NCBI GenBank assembly: GCA_035552775.1
Contig: DASZKW010000016.1
Span: forward strand, 1-64,000
Direction of reading: 5' to 3'
Length of the DNA stretch: 64,000 bases
Origin: DASZKW01 sp035552775
GTDB taxonomy: Bacteria > Actinomycetota > Acidimicrobiia > Acidimicrobiales > Palsa-688
Below the pieces are notes generated by a model. That model searched no databases. It worked only from the letters and a program-made list of their open reading frames with translations, and was not told where the DNA came from. Positions 16,351-25,149 of this stretch are shown here, piece after piece; position 1 is the stretch's first letter; each line of letters opens with the position of its first letter. The position numbers and the translations under genes were made by a program.

Positions 16351-17616
16351 ATGAGCACTATCGATCGAGTGTTGGCAAGGGAGATCCTGGACTCCCGGGG
16401 CAACCCGACCGTGGAGGTGGATGTCTCTCTCGGTTCGGGGGCCACCGGGCGCGCCGCGGTCCCATCGGGCGCTTCCACGGGTAGCTTCGAGGCCGTCGAG
16501 CTGCGTGACGGAGGCGCCCGCTACGGCGGCAAGGGGGTCACCACCGCGGTCGACCACGTGAACGGGGAGATCGCCGACGCCGTCGAGGGCTACGAAGCGC
16601 TCGACCAGCGCGGTCTCGACTACGCCCTCATCGATCTCGACGGCACCGACAACAAAGGCCGCTTGGGGGCCAACGCCATCCTCGGGGTGTCCCTCGCCGT
16701 GGCCCACGCCGCCGCAGAGGAGGTTGGCATGCCTCTTTACCGCTACGTGGGGGGCGCCGGCGCCCACATCCTCCCCGTGCCCATGATGAATGTGCTGAAC
16801 GGGGGGGCCCACGCCGACAACAACGTCGACGTGCAGGAGTTCATGCTCGTGCCCGTTGGCGCGGCCAGCTTCGCCGAGGCGTTGCGCTGGGGGGCGGAGA
16901 CCTACCACGCCCTCCGGGGGGTCCTGGGCCAGCGGGGCCTGTCCACGGCGATCGGTGACGAAGGCGGGTTCGCCCCCGATCTGCCCTCCAACGAGGAGGC
17001 CGTCAAGGTCCTCGTCCAGGCCATCGAAGCGGCGGGTCGGGTCCCGGGGGACGAGATCGCGGTGGCCCTCGACGCCGCCGCCACGGAGCTCTTCACCGAC
17101 GGTAGCTACCGCCTCGTTGGCGAGGGACGGAGCCTGACCAGTGCGGAGTTCGCCGACTACCTCGCCGATTTGGTGGACCGCTACCCGATCGTGTCGGTTG
17201 AGGACGGCATGGCCGAGGACGACTGGGACGGCTGGATTGGATTGACCGGGCGTCTGGGAGAGCGGGTGCAGCTGGTCGGTGACGACGTGTTCGTAACCAA
17301 TGCCACCAGGTTGGCGCGGGGTATAGAGGTCGGCGCCGCGAACTCGATTTTGATCAAGGTCAACCAGATCGGCACCCTCACCGAGACCCTCGAAACGGTG
17401 GCCTTGGCCACCCGGTCGTCCTACCGCTCGGTCATGTCGCACCGCTCCGGCGAGACCGAAGACACCACCATCGCGGACCTGGCGGTGGCGACAGGATGCG
17501 GTCAGATCAAGACCGGAGCTCCGGCCCGTTCCGACCGCGTGGCAAAGTACAACCAGTTGCTGCGCATCGAGGCCGGGCTCGGTGACGCGGCGCGCTACGG
17601 GATCGGCCCACTGTGA
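16351..17616 (+). CDS. eno: Enolase
   Basis: This is a 421-residue glycolytic enzyme interconverting 2-phosphoglycerate and phosphoenolpyruvate. The N-terminal capping domain has ILDSRGNPTVEVD and the SGASTG loop. The barrel carries the metal ligands in VALDAAATE, SVEDGMAEDDWDGW and GDDVFVTN, the catalytic Lys in LIKVNQIGTL and the His/Ser loop SHRSGETEDT. Length is typical. A TACATT hexamer near 16314 may be its -10. It is followed by ftsB with a GTGA overlap, the conserved actinobacterial eno-ftsB order. Confidence 0.97.
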   Translation: MSTIDRVLAREILDSRGNPTVEVDVSLGSGATGRAAVPSGASTGSFEAVELRDGGARYGGKGVTTAVDHVNGEIADAVEGYEALDQRGLDYALIDLDGTDNKGRLGANAILGVSLAVAHAAAEEVGMPLYRYVGGAGAHILPVPMMNVLNGGAHADNNVDVQEFMLVPVGAASFAEALRWGAETYHALRGVLGQRGLSTAIGDEGGFAPDLPSNEEAVKVLVQAIEAAGRVPGDEIAVALDAAATELFTDGSYRLVGEGRSLTSAEFADYLADLVDRYPIVSVEDGMAEDDWDGWIGLTGRLGERVQLVGDDVFVTNATRLARGIEVGAANSILIKVNQIGTLTETLETVALATRSSYRSVMSHRSGETEDTTIADLAVATGCGQIKTGAPARSDRVAKYNQLLRIEAGLGDAARYGIGPL

Positions 17617-17936
17617 GGCGCGCCACGAAGGTGGTCCTGGCGGTGGTGACGGTCACGGGGATCGTCTTCGTCTTCGGTTTCCCCGTGCGCACCCTGCTCG
17701 GCCAGCGCCACCAGGTCACGGTGGCACAGACCCGGATCAAGGACCTGTCGGCGGAAAACGCCAAGCTGGCCCAACGCGCCGCCCAACTCCAGACCGACGC
17801 CCAGATCCGCCAGATCGCACGTCAGGACTACGGCCTGGTGATGCCCGGCGAGCATGCGTATGCCATCGTCCCGCCGGTCGCCACGACCGCCCCGCCCGCG
17901 CCGCTTAACGTAGCCGGGCGTGAGCATCCTCGGTAA
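17613..17936 (+). CDS. ftsB: FtsB/DivIC-family septum formation initiator
   Basis: The protein has 107 residues. A single membrane segment (about 7-25, VVLAVVTVTGIVFVFGF) is followed by a coiled coil (38-70, with ENAKLAQRAAQLQ) and a short conserved RQDYGLVMPGE element, as in FtsB/DivIC. A Pro/Ala-rich tail ends the protein. It should sit in the divisome with FtsL and FtsQ. The GTG start overlaps the eno stop. In related genomes the next gene is DUF501. Here the molybdenum hydroxylase cluster begins instead, its first GTG lying 17 nt inside this gene. Confidence 0.9.
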   Translation: MRRATKVVLAVVTVTGIVFVFGFPVRTLLGQRHQVTVAQTRIKDLSAENAKLAQRAAQLQTDAQIRQIARQDYGLVMPGEHAYAIVPPVATTAPPAPLNVAGREHPR

Positions 17937-20208
17937 CCGCGTCCTCAGGGTCGAGGATCCCAAGTTCCTCACGTCCGGCGGCACCTACACCGACGACCTC
18001 CACCTCGAGGGAGCCCTGTGGGTGACCTACGTGCGTTCGACCGTCGCCCACGCCCGTATCGTCGTCCTCGACGTCGAGGAGGCTAGGGCCCAGGCCGGGG
18101 TCGTCGCCATCTTCACCAGAGCCGACATAGACCTGGCCCCGGTGGTGGGCATGCCGGGTATGACGCCCGAGGCCATGGCGCGGCCGTTCTTGGCCGACGG
18201 GGTGGTCCGTTTCGTCGGCGAGGCGGTGGCAGTGATCCTCACCGAGCAGCGCTACCAGGGGCCTGACGCGGCCGAGGCCGTGTTCGTCGACTACGAGCCG
18301 CTGCCGGTGGTCGTCGAGGTGGATCATGCGGTGCGCGAGGACGTCTTGTTGTTCCCTGATGTTGGTACGAACGTGGCTTTCACCATTCCCGATACCGGTG
18401 GGGGAGAGGCGGCCGGCGGTTTGTTCGGTGGGTGCGAGGTGGTGGTCCGTCGCACCGTCGTGAACCAGCGTGTCGCGCCCGCCCCCCTCGAAGTGCGGGC
18501 CGCGGCTGCCAAATGGGACGACGGGCGACTCGTCATGTGGCTGTCCAACCAGGCTCCCCACGCGGCGCGCGACGCCATCGCCGGCATCTACGGGCTGTCT
18601 CCGGAGCAGGTACGGGTGATGGTCCCCGATGTCGGAGGCGGCTTCGGCGCCAAGATTGACTGCTATCTCGAGGAGGCCCTGCTCGCCTGGTTGTCCCGCC
18701 GATCGGGGCGCCCGGTGCGCTGGACCGAGACCCGATCGGAGAGCATGGTCGGCTTGGGCCACGGGCGCGCCCAGCGCCAGGAGCTCGAGATCGGGGGCAA
18801 CCGGGACGGCCAAGTGCTCGCCTACCGCCTCAGCGTGACCCAGGACGCCGGCGCCTACCCGGCCATCGGCGCCATCCTGCCTTTCCTGACCGCGATGATG
18901 GTGCCAGGGACCTATGCGATCCCCAAGGTCTCCTTCTCGGCCCGTTCGGTGGTGACCAACACGACCCCGGTGGTGGCCTACCGCGGCGCCGGGCGCCCCG
19001 AGGCCACCGCGGCGATCGAGCGGGCCATGGATCTGTTCGCGGCCGAGATCGGCATGGACCCGGCGCAGGTGCGCCGGCGCAACCTCATCGTCGGCGGGTG
19101 GCCCTACACGACATCCGCGGGCACGACCTACGACGTCGGTGACTACGTCGGGGCGTTGGACCTGGCCCTGCAAGCCTCCGGCTACGACGAGTTGCGGGCT
19201 GACCAGGGCCGGCGTCGGGAAGCGGGCGACGTGCACCAGTTGGGCATCGGTGTGTCGACCTACGTCGAGGTCACCAACGGAGGGGGGCCGACGGGCGACT
19301 TCGGGGCCGTGGAGATCCTCCCCGACGGCGCCGCCGTGGTCTACACCGGCAGCTCGCCGCACGGGCAGGGGCATCGCACGGCGTGGTCGATGATCGCCTC
19401 CGACCAGCTCGGGATCCCGATGGAGCGCATCAGCTTCGTGGCCAGCGACACAGACCTGGTCGCCCGCGGTGGAGGCACCATGGGGTCCCGCTCCCTGCAG
19501 TCGGCGGGCGTCGCCGTACACGAGGCGTCGATAGAGGTGGTGCGCCGGGCGAGGGAGTTGGCTTCGGAGCTACTCGAGGCGAGCGTCGACGACGTGGTGC
19601 TGGACAAGGCGCAAGGCTGGTTCCACGTGGCCGGGACGCCGACAGTCGGCCGGTCCTGGGCCGACGTGGCCACGTCGGCGGCGGAGCGGGGCGGACTGCG
19701 CGTCGACCACGATTCGGCACCGGCAGGTCCTACTTTCCCCTTCGGCGCCCACGTCGCGGTCGTGGACATCGACACAGAGACCGGCGCCGTGCGCCTGGAG
19801 CGCATCGTCGCCGTCGACGACGCCGGCACCGTGCTCAACCCGCTGCTGGCGGAGGGCCAGCGCCACGGCGGCCTCGCCCAGGGAGCCGCCCAGGCGCTGC
19901 TCGAGGAGGTCCGCTACGACCCCGACGGTAACCCGGTCACCGCCAACCTGGCCGACTACGCGTTCATTTGCGCCACGGACCTGCCGAGCTTCGAGCTGGT
20001 GGCGATGGAGACGCCGACACCCATGAACCCCCTCGGCGCCAAGGGTATCGGGGAGTCCGCCACCATCGGCTCCACGCCGGCGGTGCAAAGCGCAGTCGTC
20101 GACGGGCTCGCTCACCTGGGGGTCCGCCACCTCGACATGCCTGCCAGCCCCGAGAAGATCTGGCGCGCGATCCGCGACGCGGTTCCATCGCCTGCGGATC
20201 CTGGCTGA
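17920..20208 (+). CDS. Molybdenum hydroxylase large subunit, form II CoxL-like (copy 1)
   Basis: The protein has 762 residues of the xanthine dehydrogenase molybdopterin-binding family. The N-terminal a/b hammerhead domain begins GNRVLRVEDPKFLTSGG. Cofactor loops are GGGFGAK (239-245) and AYRGAGR (353-359), and the active-site Glu is in AKGIGESATIGS near the C-terminus. The loop reads AYRGAGR, the form II signature, not the AYRCSFR loop of true form I CO dehydrogenase, so CO oxidation should not be assumed. Its GTG lies inside ftsB, so translation is probably coupled. No small or FAD subunit precedes it; it likely shares those encoded downstream. Confidence 0.88.
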   Translation: MSILGNRVLRVEDPKFLTSGGTYTDDLHLEGALWVTYVRSTVAHARIVVLDVEEARAQAGVVAIFTRADIDLAPVVGMPGMTPEAMARPFLADGVVRFVGEAVAVILTEQRYQGPDAAEAVFVDYEPLPVVVEVDHAVREDVLLFPDVGTNVAFTIPDTGGGEAAGGLFGGCEVVVRRTVVNQRVAPAPLEVRAAAAKWDDGRLVMWLSNQAPHAARDAIAGIYGLSPEQVRVMVPDVGGGFGAKIDCYLEEALLAWLSRRSGRPVRWTETRSESMVGLGHGRAQRQELEIGGNRDGQVLAYRLSVTQDAGAYPAIGAILPFLTAMMVPGTYAIPKVSFSARSVVTNTTPVVAYRGAGRPEATAAIERAMDLFAAEIGMDPAQVRRRNLIVGGWPYTTSAGTTYDVGDYVGALDLALQASGYDELRADQGRRREAGDVHQLGIGVSTYVEVTNGGGPTGDFGAVEILPDGAAVVYTGSSPHGQGHRTAWSMIASDQLGIPMERISFVASDTDLVARGGGTMGSRSLQSAGVAVHEASIEVVRRARELASELLEASVDDVVLDKAQGWFHVAGTPTVGRSWADVATSAAERGGLRVDHDSAPAGPTFPFGAHVAVVDIDTETGAVRLERIVAVDDAGTVLNPLLAEGQRHGGLAQGAAQALLEEVRYDPDGNPVTANLADYAFICATDLPSFELVAMETPTPMNPLGAKGIGESATIGSTPAVQSAVVDGLAHLGVRHLDMPASPEKIWRAIRDAVPSPADPG

Positions 20209-20279
20209 CCGAGCGCCGCCGGTTCGACAGACCTAGTAAAACATCAGGGGTAACACTGGACTCCGAGGGAGGGGGGACC

Positions 20280-20801
20280 ATGCGGGTCTCGATGACCGTG
20301 AACGCCGCCGCGGGGGAGCACGAGGTCGAACCCCGCCTGCTGCTCGTCCACTACCTGCGCGACGTGCTCGGGCTCACGGGCACCAACATCGGCTGTGACA
20401 CCTCGTCGTGCGGTGCGTGCACCGTCCACCTGGACGGTGAGTCGGTCAAGTCGTGCACCATCCTGGCCGTGCAGGCCGACGGTGCTCAGATCACCACCAT
20501 CGAGGGGCTGGCGTCGGGGGGCGAGCTCCACCCCATGCAGGAGGCCTTCCGCCAGCATCACGGCCTCCAGTGCGGCTACTGCACCCCGGGGATGGTCATG
20601 GCCGCGGTGTCTCTTCTCGACGAGCACCCCGATCCGTCCGAGGCCGAGGTGCGCGAGGGTCTGGAAGGCAACCTGTGCCGCTGCACCGGTTACCACAACA
20701 TCGTCAAAGCCGTCCTCGCCGCCGCCCAGGGCCGGCTTGCGGCGGGCGGCGCCACTCCAGCGCCGGCGCCCAGCGGGGCGGCGAGCGGGGCGGCGTCATG
20801 A
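20280..20801 (+). CDS. Molybdenum hydroxylase small 2Fe-2S subunit (CoxS-like)
   Basis: The protein has 173 residues. The plant-type 2Fe-2S cluster has Cys39, Cys44, Cys47 and Cys59 (GCDTSSCGACTVH). The second helical domain has Cys98 and Cys101 (QCGYCTPGM) and Cys133/Cys135 (NLCRCTGYHNI). It passes electrons from the molybdenum site to the FAD subunit. The ATG at 20280 has a very strong GAGGGAGGGGGG ribosome site, suggesting this is where the main S-L-M unit begins. The last ~20 residues are Ala/Gly/Pro-rich. The stop overlaps the next gene (ATGA). Confidence 0.93.
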   Translation: MRVSMTVNAAAGEHEVEPRLLLVHYLRDVLGLTGTNIGCDTSSCGACTVHLDGESVKSCTILAVQADGAQITTIEGLASGGELHPMQEAFRQHHGLQCGYCTPGMVMAAVSLLDEHPDPSEAEVREGLEGNLCRCTGYHNIVKAVLAAAQGRLAAGGATPAPAPSGAASGAAS

Positions 20802-23341
20802 CCGCGACCGAGGTCCCCCCCGCTGAAGCCCGGGTCCTCGGCACCAGGCTGCTGCGCAAGGAGGATCCGAAGCTGCTGACGGGCGAGTCCCGGTTCATCG
20901 CCGACCTGGTGGTGCCCGGGGCGCTGCATCTCGCTGTCGTGCGCGGCACCGTCGCCCACGCCCGGATCGCTTCGATCGACGCCGGCGCCGCCCGGGCCAT
21001 GACCGGCGTGGTCGCAGTGTTGACCGGCGCGGACCTTAGAGGCGAGTGGGCCGCGCCCATGCCCTGCGCGTGGCCCGTCACCCCTGACATGAAGAACCCC
21101 GCCCACTACCCCCTCGCCGTCGACAAGGTGTGCTACCTGGGCGACGGGGTCGCCGTGGTGGTGGCCGAGAGCGAATACGCCGCCCGCGACGCAGCCGACG
21201 CGGTGGTCGTGGAGTACGAGACGCTGCCGGCGGTCGTCGACCTCAACGACGCGCTGTCGGACCGGGTGGTGATCCATGACGAGATCGGCACCAACAAGAG
21301 CTACGTCTGGGAGCTTGCCCCCGATCCCGCGGCGGTCGAGCGGGCGTTCGCCGACGCCGCGCACACCGTGCGGGGCCACTACCTGCAGCAGCGCCTGATC
21401 CCGTCGGCCATCGAGCCGCGGGGCGTGCTGGTGGTGCCACAGCCCTTCGGTGGGGATTTCACCGTCTACTCCTCCACGCAGATCCCTCACATCCTCAAGG
21501 TGATGCTGGCGGTTACATCGGGGATCTCCGAGAGCAAACTCCGCGTCGTCGCCCCCGCGGTGGGCGGCGGCTTCGGCTCCAAGCTCAACGTGTACCCCGA
21601 GGAGCTCCTCGCCCTGGCGCTGGCCAAGCGCATGGGAAGGCCAATGCGCTGGATCGAGGAGCGCTCGGAGACGCCCTTGTCGACCATCCAGGGCCGGGGG
21701 CAGATCCAGGACATAGAGCTGGCGGCCGACGCCGACGGTCGGGTCACCGCCGCGAGGGTGCAGATCCTCGCGGACATGGGTGCCTACCTCATGCTCGTCA
21801 CCCCGGGCGTCCCCCTCCTCGGTGGGTTCCTCTACGGCGGGGTATACGACATCCCCGCGTACTCGTTCACGTGCACGGCGGTGTTCACCACCAAGACGCC
21901 TACCGACGCATATCGCGGCGCCGGGCGCCCCGAAGCGACCTACGCAATCGAGCGGGCCATGGACGAGTTGGCGGCCAAGCTCGGAGTCGACCCGGCCGAG
22001 TTGCGCAGGCGCAACTACATAAAGCCCGATCAGTTCCCCTACACGGCCGCGGCGGGGCTCGTCTACGACAGCGGGAACTACGAAGCGGCCCTCGACAAGG
22101 CGCTGGACCTGGCCGGCTACGCCGACGTGCGGGCCGAGCAGGAGCGGCGCCGGCAGGCGGGCTCAATCAGGCAACTCGGCGTCGGGGTCTCGTCGTACAT
22201 GGAGATGTGCGGGCTGGCCCCCTCCCGCGCCCTCGCCTCGCTCAACTACTCGGCCGGCGGCTGGGAGGCGGCGACGGTCAGGCTCCTGCCCACAGGCAAG
22301 GTCCAGGTCGTCACCGGGACCACGCCCCACGGACAGGGACACGAGACCTCCTGGTCGATGATCGTGGCGGACCGCATGGGCGTCGGCCCCGACGACGTCG
22401 AGGTGCTCCACTCCGACACGGCCGTGTCGCCCTACGGCATGGACACCTACGGGTCGCGCTCGCTCGCCGTCGGCGGCGTCGCCGTGGCCATGGCCACCGA
22501 CAAGGTCATCGACAAGGCACGCCAGATCGCTGCCCACCAACTCGAGGTGGCGGCCGAGGACCTGGAGCTGTCCGGGGGGTCGTTCACGGTGCGGGGCTCG
22601 CCGGACAAGACGATCCCGCTGGGCGCCATCGCCTTCGGTGCGTTCACCGCCCACAACCTCCCCGACGGTATGGAACCCAATCTCGAGGCGTCGATGCATT
22701 TCGACCCGCCCAACTTCACCTTCCCGTTCGGCACCCACATCTGCGTGGTGGAGGTCGACACCGAGACGGGCTCGGTTGACCTGCAGAAATACGTGGCCGT
22801 CGACGATTGCGGCAACCAGGTCAACCCCCTCATCGTCGAGGGCCAGATCCACGGTGGCATAGTCCAGGGCGTGGCCCAGGCGCTTTGGGAGGAGGCCGTC
22901 TACGACGGCGACGGCAACCTGCTCACCACCACCATGATCGACTATTTGGTGCCCTCCGCCCCGGACTTCCCGAGCTTCGTGACCGGCACGACGGTGACGC
23001 CGAGCCCGAGCAACCTGCTCGGGGTGAAAGGCGTTGGCGAGGCGGGCACCATCGGCTCCGCCCCGGCGCTGATCAACGCCGTGGTCGACGCGCTCAGCCC
23101 TCTCGGGGTCACCGACATCAAGATGCCGGCGTCACCCCAGCGGGTGTGGGCCGCCATCCAGGCCGCCAGGACCGGTACGCGCGACGGCGCCCCGACCATC
23201 TCCGACGGCGCTACCGCGGGCGACGCGTGGCGGTCCGCCGGCGCCGACGAGGCGCCCCGGCGGACCGACGATCCCACCGCCGGGGGTACCGTCACGCCCG
23301 GAAGCCCTGCCACGCCGGAAGAGTCCGAGGAGGACCGATGA
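20798..23341 (+). CDS. Molybdenum hydroxylase large subunit, form II CoxL-like (copy 2)
   Basis: The protein has 847 residues. It starts with a hammerhead domain (GTRLLRKEDPKLLTGESRF). Cofactor-binding loops are VGGGFGSK (255-262) and AYRGAGR (371-377); the catalytic Glu lies in VKGVGEAGTIGS. The form II loop again argues against bona fide CO dehydrogenase; aldehyde, purine or other heterocyclic substrates are possible. A poorly conserved, acidic, Pro/Thr-rich tail of about 60 residues ends the protein. It overlaps both neighbours by ATGA, so S, L2 and M form one translational unit. It is clearly paralogous to the 762-residue copy but shorter blocks differ throughout. Confidence 0.92.
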   Translation: MTATEVPPAEARVLGTRLLRKEDPKLLTGESRFIADLVVPGALHLAVVRGTVAHARIASIDAGAARAMTGVVAVLTGADLRGEWAAPMPCAWPVTPDMKNPAHYPLAVDKVCYLGDGVAVVVAESEYAARDAADAVVVEYETLPAVVDLNDALSDRVVIHDEIGTNKSYVWELAPDPAAVERAFADAAHTVRGHYLQQRLIPSAIEPRGVLVVPQPFGGDFTVYSSTQIPHILKVMLAVTSGISESKLRVVAPAVGGGFGSKLNVYPEELLALALAKRMGRPMRWIEERSETPLSTIQGRGQIQDIELAADADGRVTAARVQILADMGAYLMLVTPGVPLLGGFLYGGVYDIPAYSFTCTAVFTTKTPTDAYRGAGRPEATYAIERAMDELAAKLGVDPAELRRRNYIKPDQFPYTAAAGLVYDSGNYEAALDKALDLAGYADVRAEQERRRQAGSIRQLGVGVSSYMEMCGLAPSRALASLNYSAGGWEAATVRLLPTGKVQVVTGTTPHGQGHETSWSMIVADRMGVGPDDVEVLHSDTAVSPYGMDTYGSRSLAVGGVAVAMATDKVIDKARQIAAHQLEVAAEDLELSGGSFTVRGSPDKTIPLGAIAFGAFTAHNLPDGMEPNLEASMHFDPPNFTFPFGTHICVVEVDTETGSVDLQKYVAVDDCGNQVNPLIVEGQIHGGIVQGVAQALWEEAVYDGDGNLLTTTMIDYLVPSAPDFPSFVTGTTVTPSPSNLLGVKGVGEAGTIGSAPALINAVVDALSPLGVTDIKMPASPQRVWAAIQAARTGTRDGAPTISDGATAGDAWRSAGADEAPRRTDDPTAGGTVTPGSPATPEESEEDR

Positions 23342-24165
23342 TTCCTGCCGCGTTCGACTACAAGCGGGCCGGGTCGCTCGACGAGGCCATCGGGCTCCTC
23401 GGCGAGGGAGGTGACGACGCCAAGCTGATCGCGGGGGGCCACTCCCTGCTCCCGCTCATGAAGCTGCGTCTGGCCGCCCCCGCCACCCTCATCGACATCG
23501 CAGGCCTACGCGACCTGTCGTACATACGCGACGCCGGTGATTCCGTCGCCATCGGCGCGCTCACCCGCCACCATGACCTCGAGCACAGCGACGTCCTCGC
23601 CGCCGAGGTACCACTGCTGGCCCACGTCGCCGGCACGATCGGCGACCCTCAGGTGCGCCACCGGGGCACGATTGGAGGCTCCCTGGCCCATGGCGACCCC
23701 GCCTCGGACCTGCCCGCCGCGTGCCTCGCACTCGGTGCCACCTTCACCGTCGTGGGTCCGTCGGGGGAACGTCGCATCGCCGCCAACGATTTCTTCCAGG
23801 GTTTCTTGGAGACGGCCCTCGCCGCCGACGAGGTCCTGGTGGAGATCACCGTGCCCAAGGCTGGGGGTGCGGGCTGGTCGTTCCAGAAGTTCAACCGGAG
23901 GGCCCAGGACTGGGCAATCGTCGGGGTGGCCGCCGTCCGCAACGGCTCCACCGGGATCGGCCTGGTCAACATGGGCTCCGTCCCGCTTCGGGCCGGCGCC
24001 GTCGAGGCCGCCCTCGACGGTGGTGCGTCTATCGCGGAGGCGGCGAGCCACGCGTCCGACGGCCTGGACCCGCCCGCGGACCTCAACGCCAGCCCCGAGT
24101 ACCGCCGTCACCTCGCCGAGGTGCTCGTGCGGCGGGCATTGGAGGAGGCCGGCCGGCGCTCCTGA
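23338..24165 (+). CDS. Molybdenum hydroxylase FAD subunit (CoxM-like)
   Basis: This 275-residue member of the CO dehydrogenase flavoprotein family has FAD-binding motifs AGGHSLLPLMK (32-42) and TIGGSLAHGDPASD (111-124). The C-terminal CO_deh_flav_C-type domain follows. It accepts electrons from the 2Fe-2S subunit and passes them to the respiratory chain or another acceptor. The ATG overlaps the L2 stop (ATGA). The S-L-M order is the one usual for form II enzymes. Confidence 0.93.
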   Translation: MIPAAFDYKRAGSLDEAIGLLGEGGDDAKLIAGGHSLLPLMKLRLAAPATLIDIAGLRDLSYIRDAGDSVAIGALTRHHDLEHSDVLAAEVPLLAHVAGTIGDPQVRHRGTIGGSLAHGDPASDLPAACLALGATFTVVGPSGERRIAANDFFQGFLETALAADEVLVEITVPKAGGAGWSFQKFNRRAQDWAIVGVAAVRNGSTGIGLVNMGSVPLRAGAVEAALDGGASIAEAASHASDGLDPPADLNASPEYRRHLAEVLVRRALEEAGRRS

Positions 24166-24231
24166 GTGCCTAGCGTGCGCGTCCCGCGGCTCGCGCCGGC
24201 AGGCTCGGGCAGCGAGAAGGGATCATGACTC

Positions 24232-24993
24232 TTGCCGAACGAACTCGACTGCCAGGTCGCCGACAGAGTGGCGGTCCTCACCCTCCAGGTCCCGGAGCGG
24301 CGAAACGCCCTGAGCGAGGGTTTGATAACCGAGATCATTGCCGCCCTCGACGACCTCGAGTCGCGCGACGACGTCGGCGCGCTCGTCGTCACCGGCGCTC
24401 CCCCGGCGTTTTGCGCCGGCGGCGCGCTCGGCGATCTCGCCGCCCCCGACACCGGTGACCGAACGCGACGGGAGCGCCTCAGGTTCATCTACGAGGCGTT
24501 CCTGCGCGTGGCTCGCTCGCCGCTGCCCACGGTGGCTGCGGTCAACGGTCCCGCCGTGGGAGCCGGCATGAACCTGGCCCTGGCCTGCGACGTGCGCATC
24601 GCCGGCCGCTCCGCCCGGTTCGAAACCAGGTTCTTGGAGCTCGGCCTGCACCCTGGCGGCGGTCATACGTGGATGGCGCAGCGGATCGTGGGACCCCAGG
24701 CGGTGGCGGCAACCGTGCTCTTCGGTGAGCGCCTGCCCGCGGAGCGCGCCGCCGCCGTGGGCCTGGTGTGGTCGGTGGTCGACGACGCCGGCCTGCTCGA
24801 CGCGGCGCGGGCCATGGCGAAGCGGGCGGCGGCCTTCGACCCGGATATCGTCCGACGGGCCAAGCGCACAATGGCCGAGACCGCCGCCGCCGCCGACCTC
24901 GGAGCCGCCGTGGACATCGAGCTCGACGCCCAGGTGTGGTCGATGGGGCGGCCCGCCTTCGCCGAGGGGATCACCGCCCAAAAGCGCCGTTAG
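24232..24993 (+). CDS. Enoyl-CoA hydratase/isomerase family protein
   Basis: The 253-residue protein has a crotonase fold. The first oxyanion-hole block is PPAFCAGGALGDL (about 62-75) and the second is AVNGPAVGAGMNLALACD (103-120). The C-terminal trimerisation helices are present. At the second catalytic position, the stretch ELGLHPGGGHTWMAQRIVG lacks an obvious Glu nucleophile pair, so hydratase activity is not certain. The start is read as TTG at 24232 with AGAAGGGA upstream; an ATG at 24225 is in another frame. It lies between the hydroxylase structural and maturation genes and may be part of the same degradative pathway. Confidence 0.8.
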   Translation: MPNELDCQVADRVAVLTLQVPERRNALSEGLITEIIAALDDLESRDDVGALVVTGAPPAFCAGGALGDLAAPDTGDRTRRERLRFIYEAFLRVARSPLPTVAAVNGPAVGAGMNLALACDVRIAGRSARFETRFLELGLHPGGGHTWMAQRIVGPQAVAATVLFGERLPAERAAAVGLVWSVVDDAGLLDAARAMAKRAAAFDPDIVRRAKRTMAETAAAADLGAAVDIELDAQVWSMGRPAFAEGITAQKRR

Positions 24994-25011
24994 CAGTCGC
25001 AGTCGCGGGCG

Positions 25012-25058
25012 TTCTGGGGACGCAAACCAAGACGATGTCCTGGTTTGCGTCCCCAGAA
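25012..25058. terminator. Perfect 18-bp inverted repeat with 11-nt loop
   Basis: Arms at 25012-25029 and 25041-25058 are exact reverse complements (core GGGGACGCAAACC), loop 25030-25040. It begins 18 nt after the enoyl-CoA hydratase stop and precedes the moxR promoter. There is no T-run, so it could be a Rho-independent-like hairpin, an mRNA end stabiliser or a copy of a dispersed palindromic element. Confidence 0.6.
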
Positions 25059-25136
25059 TGGCTGCGCCCCCGCCCTTCGCGCCCTTCCCGGCCCTTTCCG
25101 GCGGCCCGACCGGCCGGTGAGCGCCTCGCCCACCCC

Positions 25137-25142
25137 TAGCCT
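25137..25142 (+). promoter_or_regulatory. Candidate -10 (TAGCCT) for a leaderless moxR transcript
   Basis: TAGCCT ends 7 nt before the ATG at 25150 and there is no ribosome-binding site. This is the layout expected for a leaderless promoter opening the maturation half of the hydroxylase cluster. Confidence 0.45.
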
Positions 25143-25149
25143 GTAGACG

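Noticed and set aside
17920..23341. True (form I) CO dehydrogenase.
   Set aside because: Both large subunits have AYRGAGR, not the AYRCSFR active-site loop with the copper-binding Cys.
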